A DNA stretch of 64,000 nt from Candidatus Obscuribacterales bacterium (GTDB taxonomy: Bacteria > Cyanobacteriota > Vampirovibrionia > Obscuribacterales > Obscuribacteraceae): the NCBI GenBank assembly GCA_019746975.1, contig JAIERK010000129.1, positions 1 through 64,000 of the forward strand. Direction: 5' to 3'. The notes beneath the pieces are model-generated. The model was not told where the DNA came from. It worked only from the letters and a program-made list of their open reading frames with translations, and did not search any database. Shown piece after piece: positions 9,042 to 17,641 of the stretch. Every line of letters begins with the position of its first letter. Within the stretch, counting starts at the first letter, position 1. Both the position numbers and the translations under genes were made by a program.

Positions 9042-9854
9042 ATGAGCGGTCGAGTAATCGTAATAACATCAGGAAAAGGCGGGGTCGGTAAGACGACCGC
9101 ATCCGCCAACTTAGGCGTCGCATTGGCAGGCACCGGGGCCAGCGTCGCACTCGTCGATATGGACATAGGGTTGAGAAACCTGGACATTTTGATGGGTTTA
9201 GAAAATCGAGTGGTTTACAACCTGGTAGATGTCATTGAAGAGCGCTGCAAACTCAGACAAGCGCTCGTAAAGGACAAACGCCTTCCCAACTTGAGCCTTC
9301 TGCCCGCAGCGCAAACACGCGATAAATCAGCGGTCAGCGCCGATCAGATGAAAGAGCTCTGTAAGGAGCTCAGCACGATCTTCGAATTTGTGCTCGTCGA
9401 TAGCCCAGCCGGTATCGAGCAAGGTTTTCAAAACGCAGTCGCTGGCGCCCATGAGGCAATAGTAATCTGTACACCGGAGATGTCATCGGTCCGTGATGCC
9501 GATCGAATTATCGGATTGCTTGAGGCCCGCAAGGACGAAATCGAGCAATACAGACTCGTGGTCAACCGCTACAGACCGAACATGGTTCAGGCCAACGACA
9601 TGATGTCGGTTGAAGACGTTCTCGAAATACTCTCAGTCGAGTTGCTCGGCGTGGTGCCGGAAGATGAGGACATTATCGTCTCGACCAACAAAGGCGAACC
9701 AGTCAGCGGCACAGACAATTGTAAGTCGGGCCTGGCTTTCCGCAATATCGCCCGACGCCTTCGTGGTGAAGACGTGCCGATCATGGATTTCTCCTCCCAG
9801 AATCAGAGCTGGATTAATCGGATCGTCAACTTCTTCAACCCGGTTCGGGTTTAA
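9042..9854 (+). CDS. minD: Septum-site determining ATPase MinD
   Basis: Deviant Walker-A ATPase that recruits MinC to the membrane and is cycled by MinE. Seen: GKGGVGKTT at residues 10-18, the VDMDIGLRNLD switch I region, LVDSPAGIE (Walker B/switch II), and a C-terminal amphipathic tail (WINRIVNFFNPVRV) that fits the membrane-targeting helix. 270 aa, normal length. Part of the minC-minD-minE-rodA run; minE starts 15 bp after the stop. Confidence 0.97.
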   Translation: MSGRVIVITSGKGGVGKTTASANLGVALAGTGASVALVDMDIGLRNLDILMGLENRVVYNLVDVIEERCKLRQALVKDKRLPNLSLLPAAQTRDKSAVSADQMKELCKELSTIFEFVLVDSPAGIEQGFQNAVAGAHEAIVICTPEMSSVRDADRIIGLLEARKDEIEQYRLVVNRYRPNMVQANDMMSVEDVLEILSVELLGVVPEDEDIIVSTNKGEPVSGTDNCKSGLAFRNIARRLRGEDVPIMDFSSQNQSWINRIVNFFNPVRV

Positions 9855-9869
9855 CAGGAGGAAGTCAAG

Positions 9870-10130
9870 TTGCAAGTGTTGACTAACCTATTTGCTCGTT
9901 TAAGACCAAATTCGGTCAGAACGACAGCAAAGGACCGCATGAGGTCCATGCTTACATACGACCGCCTGGAACTGCCGGCCGGGCGTCTCGAGTGCCTTGA
10001 AGAAGAACTAATGGCAGTAGTTTCGAGATATTTCGAACTTGATAAGAGCACTACACAGTTTGATCTGCAACAATATGATCGCAGGGCATCATTGATTGCC
10101 AATTTCCCGTTACTGCGCTCGAAGTGCTGA
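9870..10130 (+). CDS. minE: Cell division topological specificity factor MinE
   Basis: 86 aa, typical MinE size. It stimulates MinD ATPase and drives pole-to-pole or patterned MinD release. Visible are the N-terminal MinD-interacting and membrane-binding stretch (LFARLRPNSVRTTAKDRMRSML) and the topological domain (LEEELMAVVSRYFELD...). It starts at TTG 9870 after AGGAGGAAG. It lies between minD and rodA with gaps of 15 and 9 bp, which supports one operon. Confidence 0.9.
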   Translation: MQVLTNLFARLRPNSVRTTAKDRMRSMLTYDRLELPAGRLECLEEELMAVVSRYFELDKSTTQFDLQQYDRRASLIANFPLLRSKC

Positions 10131-10139
10131 TCATCCAAG

Positions 10140-11441
10140 TTGAATACGGCGTTACGTAGGACCACTTTCGACGATTTTGTCAGGCTGCTTTCGCAACTCA
10201 CTGCGAGTGTAGACCTATGGCTTCTAGGCGCCACCGGTTTTCTCCTGTGGACGGGATTATCGGTTCTACATTCCGAACAGACATTCGGCTACTATGAGAG
10301 GCAGTTCGACTTTCTCATAGCTGGGGGCGCGTGTCTGTTTGTCTTCAGCCGTATACCTTATCGCTTTTGGGTGAAACCGTGGGTGATACCGGTAATTTAT
10401 ATTGGTAATCTGCTGCTACTCGTCGCCGTCATGATCAAAGGGCACGAGGCGCAGGGTGCGCAGCGTTGGCTCTCACTCGGACCGATCACGTTGCAGCCAT
10501 CGGAGATCTCCAAAATCGTGGTAATTTTTACGCTGGCGGCATGGTTCAAGCGATTTCCAGTAAAGGGCTTCTTCGATATTTTCAAGGCGGCAGCAATTAT
10601 GCTACCGCCTGCAATTCTTGTGTTTAAACAGCCTGACTTGGGTACTTCACTGACATTCCTAGCGGTATTCATGGGAATGTCCTTTTGGATGGGTGCAACT
10701 GTCGCCGATGTCTTTCTGCTTGCGAGCCCCGGGTTGAGCTTGATTCTCAATGCCGTCAATCTCGATTGGTGGTACTACTTCCTGGGTGGTCTCGCGATTT
10801 TCTTGCTCTGCTTCTGGCGCGTGCGGTCCTGGCACTTTCTGGTTCGAATCCTTCTAATAGTAGCTGTGGTGGGAGCAAACTTCGGCATTGGAGTAGCTCG
10901 ACCGCATCTCTGGGGACACCTCAAACCTTATCAGCAGAAGCGATTGACCAGCTTCGTCAATCCGTGGAGCGACCCTCGAGGCTCCGGCTACCACATTCTG
11001 CAGAGCTTGATTGCAATTGGTTCAGGCGGAGTAAAAGGAACAGGGCTCGGCAAAGGCAACCAGAGCCAGGGAGCGTTTATTCCAGAACGACACACTGACT
11101 TCATTTTTGCAGTGGTGGGCGAAGAGCTTGGATTTAAAATCACCGTTCTTGTTGTCGTCGCATACGCAATAATTTGCGTACGCGCCCTTGTTATCGCATT
11201 TAATTGTCGGGGCGACCCGGCGGGCAGCGCAATGGCCGTAGGATTAATGTGTCTGTTTATCTTTCACTCATTCATCAATATGGGGATGACAATGGGGATA
11301 ATGCCAGTGACAGGCGTACCTTTGCCTTTCCTCAGTTATGGTGGCACCGCGCTGATTGTTGACTTGACATGTATTGGATTGCTGCAATCAATACATGCCT
11401 ACAATCCGCCGCCCAAACGTGACGTTTGGAGCACCGGTTGA
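10140..11441 (+). CDS. rodA: RodA/FtsW-family peptidoglycan glycosyltransferase (SEDS)
   Basis: Polytopic SEDS protein, 433 aa, about ten hydrophobic segments. SEDS proteins polymerise lipid II, RodA for elongation and FtsW for division. Family signatures seen: GAQRWLSLGPITLQPSEI, KQPDLGTSL, the extracellular loop with GSGGVKGTGLGKGNQSQG...PERHTDFIFAVVGEELG, and GVPLPFLSYGGT. RodA is favoured over FtsW by overall similarity. It starts at TTG 10140, nine bases after minE, so it is probably the last gene of the min operon and links division-site placement with wall growth. Confidence 0.92.
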   Translation: MNTALRRTTFDDFVRLLSQLTASVDLWLLGATGFLLWTGLSVLHSEQTFGYYERQFDFLIAGGACLFVFSRIPYRFWVKPWVIPVIYIGNLLLLVAVMIKGHEAQGAQRWLSLGPITLQPSEISKIVVIFTLAAWFKRFPVKGFFDIFKAAAIMLPPAILVFKQPDLGTSLTFLAVFMGMSFWMGATVADVFLLASPGLSLILNAVNLDWWYYFLGGLAIFLLCFWRVRSWHFLVRILLIVAVVGANFGIGVARPHLWGHLKPYQQKRLTSFVNPWSDPRGSGYHILQSLIAIGSGGVKGTGLGKGNQSQGAFIPERHTDFIFAVVGEELGFKITVLVVVAYAIICVRALVIAFNCRGDPAGSAMAVGLMCLFIFHSFINMGMTMGIMPVTGVPLPFLSYGGTALIVDLTCIGLLQSIHAYNPPPKRDVWSTG

Positions 11442-11444
11442 CAT

Positions 11445-12098
11445 CTAATGCGGGACGAATGCTCTGCTGACGTCATTTTCATCGTTGACGAATTGGACCT
11501 TTCTGTTTTGATTTTTGAAACGCTCGATTCCTGCGGGCGTTAGATTCTCGCATCGAAAGCCATAAACCACGCGCAGGTAGGCAAGTTTGTGTAGAGACAG
11601 GAGGGTCGAGTCTGTGACAGGAGCTCCGTTAATTCCTAAAGTCACTAAATAGGGCAATTCGGTAAATCGCATTACGTCACTATCAGTGATACCGGTATCA
11701 CCTAGAAATAAACAAAGCAAACGCTTCAGTTTGACAATCTCGTCAACATGCTTCGCCGTAAGGGGCGTAACTTTGAGACTGAGGTAGGTGATCTTGCTGT
11801 TCACAAGATATGACAAGCCCTTGGCACTCACAGAACACGCATCCAACTCCAGTCGGCTTAAGTACCGCAGACCGCCGATTCGCCTGAGAAAGGCATCAGT
11901 TACTTCGCCGTCGGTAAAGCGTATCTGCGTAAGATTGACGCAATCACCGATTATCAACCAGCTTGACTCATTATCAACCGTGAGGTCGCATATATGTAGT
12001 TCGAGTAGGGAATCGAGGCGGGACAACGCCTTGATTCCCTTGTCCGTTACAGTCATACCGTAGAGTTCGAGGTGCTCGATTCGCTTTCCTGAAGTCAC
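11445..12098 (-). pseudogene. Leucine-rich-repeat protein gene lacking its 5' end
   Basis: About 217 codons of LRR units (xxLxxLxLxxxxITDxGLxxL pattern, e.g. YLSRLELDACSVSAKGLSYL), the cysteine-containing or F-box-like LRR type. The first available start is a GTG at 12098. LRR-like coding sequence clearly continues about 30 codons further upstream (NTLTVDGVGSADKILEAA) and then hits TAA at 12189-12191, without an ATG/GTG/TTG in between. Upstream of that is a cluster of dispersed repeats. I infer a 5'-truncated gene; a true short gene starting at GTG is the alternative. Confidence 0.5.
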
Positions 12099-12169
12099 CG
12101 CGGCTTCGAGTATCTTGTCGGCTGAACCTACACCGTCTACGGTCAGCGTGTTGCTTTTTGGAATATATT

Positions 12170-12542
12170 TGATAATCGAATCGACGACTTACGGCCCTGC
12201 GAAATTGGGGCGATTTCGTCAAGTGAACGGGGAAAGCTGATTTCACGAAGATGGTGACTGGGTCTACTGTTCGGGGTAAGTGTTATTCGATATCGAAATA
12301 ACTCCTTAGGAAAGAGACGAGACTTCGTCAAGCCGTGGAAAACTCACGGAGGCAATGCGTCGGTCGCTGCATTCCGGAAAGTGTTTTTCGATGTCGAGAA
12401 AACGCCTTGGAAAATTGGGGGGCTTTTGTCAACCAACCGGCGATTATAGTTATCATGCAGATTGGGGCTCTGTAAGCTTTTCGGGGAAAGTGTTATTCGA
12501 TGTCGAAGTAACTCCTGATAAAAATGGGGCGCCTTCGTCAAG
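12170..12542. repeat. Cluster of four dispersed ~60-bp repeats
   Basis: Three clear copies at 12270-12332, 12371-12432 and 12479-12542, and one eroded copy at about 12170-12226. Shared pattern: TTCGGGGAAAGTGTTA, then the palindromic core TTCGATATCGAA or TTCGATGTCGAA, then AACTCCT, an A-rich spacer, GGGGCGCC and TTCGTCAAG. Copies are about 100-107 bp apart. The remaining sequence between 12099 and 12760 shows no convincing gene; the open frame that crosses the repeats is not coding-like. Confidence 0.8.
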
Positions 12543-12760
12543 CACTGACAATTCTCAACCCTGGTCTAACCGCTATGGTTTTGGAACCTTACAGGAACAG
12601 CGGACAGCAAACAAGGGGCTATCACTAGACGAACTGTTTCGACCGCGGAACATTTCTACCCCAAACAACTACATTAGTAGTGTGGGCAATGCACCAGGAA
12701 GGCGAGAATTTCGTCTCCAGGGGCGTGCCTTGTCCTGTCTAGTTAAACGAGGAACTACAC

Positions 12761-13672
12761 ATGGCGATTACAAAATGGATCACATACCAAAAGGAACGCT
12801 TTCCTGTCATCAAATACGCCATCCTCGTAAGCGCATTCACGGTTTCGGGCCTGGCACTCTCATACCTTTTGACTGGTAGCAACTTTGCCCTTAGACCCCA
12901 GATGTTCGTGGTCGCCTTCACGGTGACGTTCCTTACGTTCTTTCAGCTTAGAGTCGCAGACGAACACAAAGACTTCGATTTCGACGCGAAGCACCACCCG
13001 GAACGCCCAGTTCAAAGAGGATTAGTCACTCTGAAGGGACTGCGGCGACTGGCTATTGCTGCAGGTTTCATTCAGTTTTTCGCGGTTATGTCTTTGAGAG
13101 TCTCGCTACTTGTTCCTCTGGGCCTCGCCTGGTTCTATATGTGGTTGATGACCAATGAATTCTTCGCGGGCGATTGGCTGCGCAAGCGCCCGATACTGTA
13201 CATGATCACGCACATGTCGATTCTGTTTTTCACAGACTTATTCATCACTTCTTGCCACTTTATGGTGTGGGGTCTGAAGCCGCCAATGGCTTTAGTCTTC
13301 TTCCTCGGCACCAGCTTCTTTCTGGGCACAGTGATAGAAGTAGGCAGAAAAATTCGCAGCCCACAGGAAGAAACGACCGCACGCGACACCTACAGCATGC
13401 TCTGGGGTAGGGAAACCGCAGTCAAAGTCTGGATTTCAGCGATCGGAATGTCGGCAATTTTTGCAATAATCACCGCCTCTCAAATCCACTTCGAAGCGGT
13501 AGCATTGACGGTACTATCCCTGATGCTCGCACTCTGTGCGTTCTGCGGTAAGAAGTTCCTCCTTAAGTCAACTCCGTCGACTTCGAAATCTTTGGACACT
13601 CTTTCCGGAATCTGGACGCTCACAACGTACTTGATCATCGGTCTGGTACCGCTTCTCATCTCAACCATCTAA
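12761..13672 (+). CDS. UbiA-superfamily prenyltransferase (lipid locus)
   Basis: Polytopic membrane protein, 303 aa, 8-9 hydrophobic segments. The first UbiA aspartate motif reads RVADEHKDFDFD, followed by HPERPVQRGLV. The second motif is EVGRKIRSPQEE with TYSMLWG, a variant typical of an uncharacterised UbiA branch rather than UbiA, MenA or heme O synthase proper. Family role: Mg-dependent transfer of a prenyl group onto an acceptor at the membrane. GAGGA precedes the ATG. It is the first gene of a probable operon with the 1312-aa fusion protein, 30 bp downstream. Acceptor and prenyl donor are unknown. Confidence 0.8.
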   Translation: MAITKWITYQKERFPVIKYAILVSAFTVSGLALSYLLTGSNFALRPQMFVVAFTVTFLTFFQLRVADEHKDFDFDAKHHPERPVQRGLVTLKGLRRLAIAAGFIQFFAVMSLRVSLLVPLGLAWFYMWLMTNEFFAGDWLRKRPILYMITHMSILFFTDLFITSCHFMVWGLKPPMALVFFLGTSFFLGTVIEVGRKIRSPQEETTARDTYSMLWGRETAVKVWISAIGMSAIFAIITASQIHFEAVALTVLSLMLALCAFCGKKFLLKSTPSTSKSLDTLSGIWTLTTYLIIGLVPLLISTI

Positions 13673-13702
13673 CGAACCGTTCACTCCAGCAAGGATCTAG
13701 TC

Positions 13703-16700
13703 ATGAAAGCAAAAGAGACTCAATTCGTTCTACCAAAGACCATCGATGCAGATGGTAATGGTCAGAGTTTGGTGAAAACAGAAAGATTCAACATGGAGAG
13801 CGTAGCTGTCGGAACCATTGTTCCATCCAGATCTCTGCTCGGTGCAAAGGGAGGCAATCTCGTCGAATTGACGAAACACAATTTGCCGGTACCTGATTTC
13901 TTTGTGGTAGCGCCGGATGCATTTTTTGAGAGTTTGTCTGACACAACGCGTCACATATGGAATGCGCTGTCAGCAAAAGAGCGCATGCAAGAGATCCAAC
14001 AATTGTGCGTCGCCAACAGCATAATGGATTCGATCTACGATCGATTTGACCAGCTCGGATTCAATGGTCTGCCAGTGGCCGTTAGATCCTCATCACCCGA
14101 TGAAGATGGCAATTCGTTGTCGTATGCAGGTCAATTTCTTTCAGTGTTGAACGTTGAGAAGCAAGACATTGCCGCAGCAATCGCGAATGTCTGGCGTTCT
14201 GCCTTCACTCCACAAGTCATGGCATATCGGGAGCTCAATGGAATCGATTCTCCAATTCGACCACCGTCCGTGATTATTCAACGAATGGTCAATGCAAAAA
14301 TTGCTGGTGTTGCTTTTGGTGCCGATCCGATCTCCAGTGACACTAACATCGTCACTATAGCTGCGGTCGAAGGGCTTGGCGACAAGCTCGTCTCCGGAGA
14401 GACCGACTCGGCCACCTATCAGGTTAGCAAAGGCGTTATCGTGAAGCGCGACAACGAGCACCTCGCTTCTATGTCGGATGAACAACTTCTGGCTGTAAGC
14501 CGACTTGCAGAACGTGCCGGCTCAATCTTCGGCCAACCTCAGGACATCGAGTGGGCCGTAGATCACGATGCAACGCTCTACATCGTTCAGGCTCGTCCAA
14601 TCACCACATTGCTAGGCAAAACCGCCGCGTCACTGCCAGAAGACAAGCACATATGCATCTTCGACAACAGCAACATCGCCGAGAGTTATCCAGGGATTAC
14701 AACTCCTCTTACATTCTCGTTTGCACGAAAAGCTTATCAGCATGTGTATGAAGAGTTCTGCCGACTGATGGGCGTCAGCGAACAGGCTATTGAAAAACAC
14801 GCGTACATTTTTCCGCAGATGCTCGGTTTTATCAGAGGTCGGATCTACTACAACCTTCTCAACTGGTACGTGCTCCTTTCACTCTTCCCTGGGTTTACAA
14901 CAAACCGCAAATTCATGGAACAGATGATGGGCGTGAAATCCGGGTTGCCGGACGAGATTACCGCCGAGTTCGACAAGCCGGCGACGAAGAAGGAGCAGGT
15001 GACCGACGCGGTAAACATCGCACTGCTTCTGCCAAAACTTCTGTACAAATGGCACCAACTCCCGACCGACATCAAAGCGTTTCATACCAGGGTCGACTTC
15101 TCTTTGCAAAAAGCCCCAGCTCGCCTGGACAATCTCGGCGTCGGACAACTCGCGAAGCTCTATCGTTCACTCGAGCAAGACCTGCTCCTTAACTGGGATG
15201 CACCAATCGTCAACGACTTCTTTGCAATGATTTGCTTCGGAGTTCTAAAGGCCGTTTGCGACAAATGGTTACCGGGACATGACGGCATCCACAATAAACT
15301 GTTATGCGGAGAGACCGGAATAATCAGCACCGAACCGGTTAGACGAATGAACGAGCTGGCTCGATTGGCGGCAAATGATTCTGCTTTGATGACGGTTCTC
15401 AAATCGGACAACGCCTCGGAGATCTTGGAGAAGATAGCCAGAAATCCAGATTTCAACACACTCTACATTGAATATATGAACAAATTCGGTGACCGATGCA
15501 CCGGCGAGCTTAAACTCGAGAGTCCGACAGTCACAGACAACCCAATCGGTTTTCTTCGCGCAATTAGCAACCTAGCAAGCGATCCTAGTCGTTTTTCCAA
15601 ATCGAACTCGCTACCCGTTGCTCATGTGAATCGAGTCGAAGCTGAGACAGCTGCCTTTGGCAGACTGCGAAATAATCCTCTTAAGGCACTCGTATTCAAA
15701 CTCCTCCTCGATCAAACGCGCACTCGAATTAGAGAACGAGAAAATCTGCGCTTCATGAGAACCCGCGTATTCGGTATCGTTAGACGCATTTTTGCAGCCA
15801 TTGGCAAAGATCTCGCCATCAGAGGCAAACTTAGTCGGGCGGACGACATTTTCTTTTTGGAAATCGAAGAAGTTCTCAGATACATCGAAGCGACCTCTAC
15901 AACCAGCAATCTGAAGGTGCTTGTGGAAACGCGAAGAATAGAACAAGCCGCCTATGAAAACATGGCCGCACCAAAAGATCGGCTGGTAATCAAAGGAGGG
16001 CTTCATCTCAATGGGATCCAGACAGAAGATGAAGTTGCCTGCTCAGCACGTCCGAACTCCACCATGCCAGTCAAACAACTGCAGGGACTGGGCTGCTGCC
16101 CAGGCATCCTCAAGGGAAAAGTCCGAGTCATCGATGATCCAAACAGTCAACATCTCGAGGAAGGGGAAATTTTGGTAGCCAAAAGAACCGATCCTGGTTG
16201 GATTACGGTCATCGCTCAGGCGAAAGGCATAATAGTGGAATATGGCAGCCTACTCTCTCACACAGCCATCGTTGCGCGGGAACTAGGGATACCGACAATC
16301 GTCTCAGTGAGTGGTGTCACTACAGCGTTGAACAACGGCGATCGAATTGAGATGAACGGCGCCACCGGTTTGATAAAGGTCACTGGGCAATTGACAGAAT
16401 GCCACTTCAGCGATTTAACCACCACCACGGACATAGCCTCCACGCGACCCATGACTATCATCAATAGCGAAATTGAACACAAAGCCAGCTTCGACTTCGT
16501 GCGCTATGCCCAGTGCTGGGAAGACTCTGATATCCTCGTGAAAGCAATGTCGATCAAACCTGGTGACACCTGCCTGTCCATCGCCTCCGCTGGCGATAAC
16601 TCGCTCGCTCTGCTCGCGAGCAATCCAGGAAGAGTGGTCGCGCTCGATATGAACCCTGCCCAGCTCGCCCTGATGGAATTGAAAGTAGTGGCGTTCAAAC

Positions 16701-17641
16701 ATTTGAGCTATGACGAAATGCTTGTCCTCCTGGGCTATCGTTGCGGCGATCGCGTCAGGCTCTACGACAAGGTCAAACAGGCGCTCGGTGCGTCCGCTCG
16801 GCGGTTCTGGGAAAGTCATCTAAAAGATGTCGAATCTGGGGTTGCTTCAATCGGGAAATTCGAAAATTATTTTCGCGCCTTCCGGACTTATGTTTTACCG
16901 CTTGTGCACTCACGCTCCACAGTAGAAGAACTTTTGAAGCCCAAGATACGAAAAGACAGAGAAACGTTTTACATCAATCGATGGAACACCCGAAAGTGGA
17001 ATATGCTTTTCAACCTCTTCTTCTCAGAGCCAGTCATGGGGCTACTCGGACGCGATCCAAGCTTCTTCACTTATGCAGAAAACGGTCTGGCCTCCACTCT
17101 TCGTAAGTGGGTCAAGTTGGCTCTAGTCGATCAAGATCCATCTCAAAATCCGTATTTGCACTGGATTCTCAAAGGACGGTTCGGAACAGCGTTGCCTTAC
17201 TTCCTGCGCCCAGAAAATTTTGAATCAATCAAGAAGAACATCGATAATCTGGAATGGCACCAGATGTCTGTTGAAGAATACCTATCCAAGAATCCCCAGG
17301 TTCGGTTCAACTCCTTCAATTTGAGCGATATCTTCGAATACATGTCTGAAGCCAACTATGCAACGCTTATGCAAGTGATTGCCAAAGCATCCCAGCCGGA
17401 GGCACGTCTGGTTTACTGGAACATGATGGCACCAAGATCGGGAGACAATTTGAATATGACCAACTTGATCTCTCATGCTGATCTATCAAACAGTCTCTTT
17501 GTAACCAACCAGACATTCTTCTACTCTCGATTCGTAGTCGAAGAGATCAGCGCTATCGAAGTGCCGCTGAATCGCGGGTTGGAGGCCGGCGCCTCGCTCG
17601 GATTGGCTGCTCCCTCTGCAATCCCGGAGAGAGCCGCATGA
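13703..17641 (+). CDS. Fusion: rifampicin-phosphotransferase-like dikinase + BtaA-like aminocarboxypropyltransferase
   Basis: 1312 aa. Residues about 40-300 are a PEP synthase-type ATP-grasp domain (GAKGGNLVEL, RSSSPDEDGNSLSYAGQ, EGLGDKLVSG, IVQARPIT). Residues about 300-790 are a helical central domain. Residues about 795-895 are the swivelling phosphohistidine domain with GSLLSHTAIVARE, the carrier being His853. The PEP/pyruvate-binding barrel of PpsA is absent; this layout matches rifampicin phosphotransferases, which phosphorylate a hydroxyl using ATP. Residues about 925-1300 are DUF3419/BtaA: WEDSD, the SAM loop SIASAGDNSL, LDMNPAQL, and FYxxRWNxxKW. BtaA proteins move the 3-amino-3-carboxypropyl group of SAM onto diacylglycerol. 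Dikinase plus BtaA in one chain is unusual. Overlaps the next gene by four bases (ATGA). Confidence 0.85.
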   Translation: MKAKETQFVLPKTIDADGNGQSLVKTERFNMESVAVGTIVPSRSLLGAKGGNLVELTKHNLPVPDFFVVAPDAFFESLSDTTRHIWNALSAKERMQEIQQLCVANSIMDSIYDRFDQLGFNGLPVAVRSSSPDEDGNSLSYAGQFLSVLNVEKQDIAAAIANVWRSAFTPQVMAYRELNGIDSPIRPPSVIIQRMVNAKIAGVAFGADPISSDTNIVTIAAVEGLGDKLVSGETDSATYQVSKGVIVKRDNEHLASMSDEQLLAVSRLAERAGSIFGQPQDIEWAVDHDATLYIVQARPITTLLGKTAASLPEDKHICIFDNSNIAESYPGITTPLTFSFARKAYQHVYEEFCRLMGVSEQAIEKHAYIFPQMLGFIRGRIYYNLLNWYVLLSLFPGFTTNRKFMEQMMGVKSGLPDEITAEFDKPATKKEQVTDAVNIALLLPKLLYKWHQLPTDIKAFHTRVDFSLQKAPARLDNLGVGQLAKLYRSLEQDLLLNWDAPIVNDFFAMICFGVLKAVCDKWLPGHDGIHNKLLCGETGIISTEPVRRMNELARLAANDSALMTVLKSDNASEILEKIARNPDFNTLYIEYMNKFGDRCTGELKLESPTVTDNPIGFLRAISNLASDPSRFSKSNSLPVAHVNRVEAETAAFGRLRNNPLKALVFKLLLDQTRTRIRERENLRFMRTRVFGIVRRIFAAIGKDLAIRGKLSRADDIFFLEIEEVLRYIEATSTTSNLKVLVETRRIEQAAYENMAAPKDRLVIKGGLHLNGIQTEDEVACSARPNSTMPVKQLQGLGCCPGILKGKVRVIDDPNSQHLEEGEILVAKRTDPGWITVIAQAKGIIVEYGSLLSHTAIVARELGIPTIVSVSGVTTALNNGDRIEMNGATGLIKVTGQLTECHFSDLTTTTDIASTRPMTIINSEIEHKASFDFVRYAQCWEDSDILVKAMSIKPGDTCLSIASAGDNSLALLASNPGRVVALDMNPAQLALMELKVVAFKHLSYDEMLVLLGYRCGDRVRLYDKVKQALGASARRFWESHLKDVESGVASIGKFENYFRAFRTYVLPLVHSRSTVEELLKPKIRKDRETFYINRWNTRKWNMLFNLFFSEPVMGLLGRDPSFFTYAENGLASTLRKWVKLALVDQDPSQNPYLHWILKGRFGTALPYFLRPENFESIKKNIDNLEWHQMSVEEYLSKNPQVRFNSFNLSDIFEYMSEANYATLMQVIAKASQPEARLVYWNMMAPRSGDNLNMTNLISHADLSNSLFVTNQTFFYSRFVVEEISAIEVPLNRGLEAGASLGLAAPSAIPERAA

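Noticed and set aside
12355-12879. 174-codon plus-strand frame across the 12-kb repeats into the UbiA gene
   Set aside because: It reads the repeats as protein and overlaps a clear UbiA coding region in another frame.
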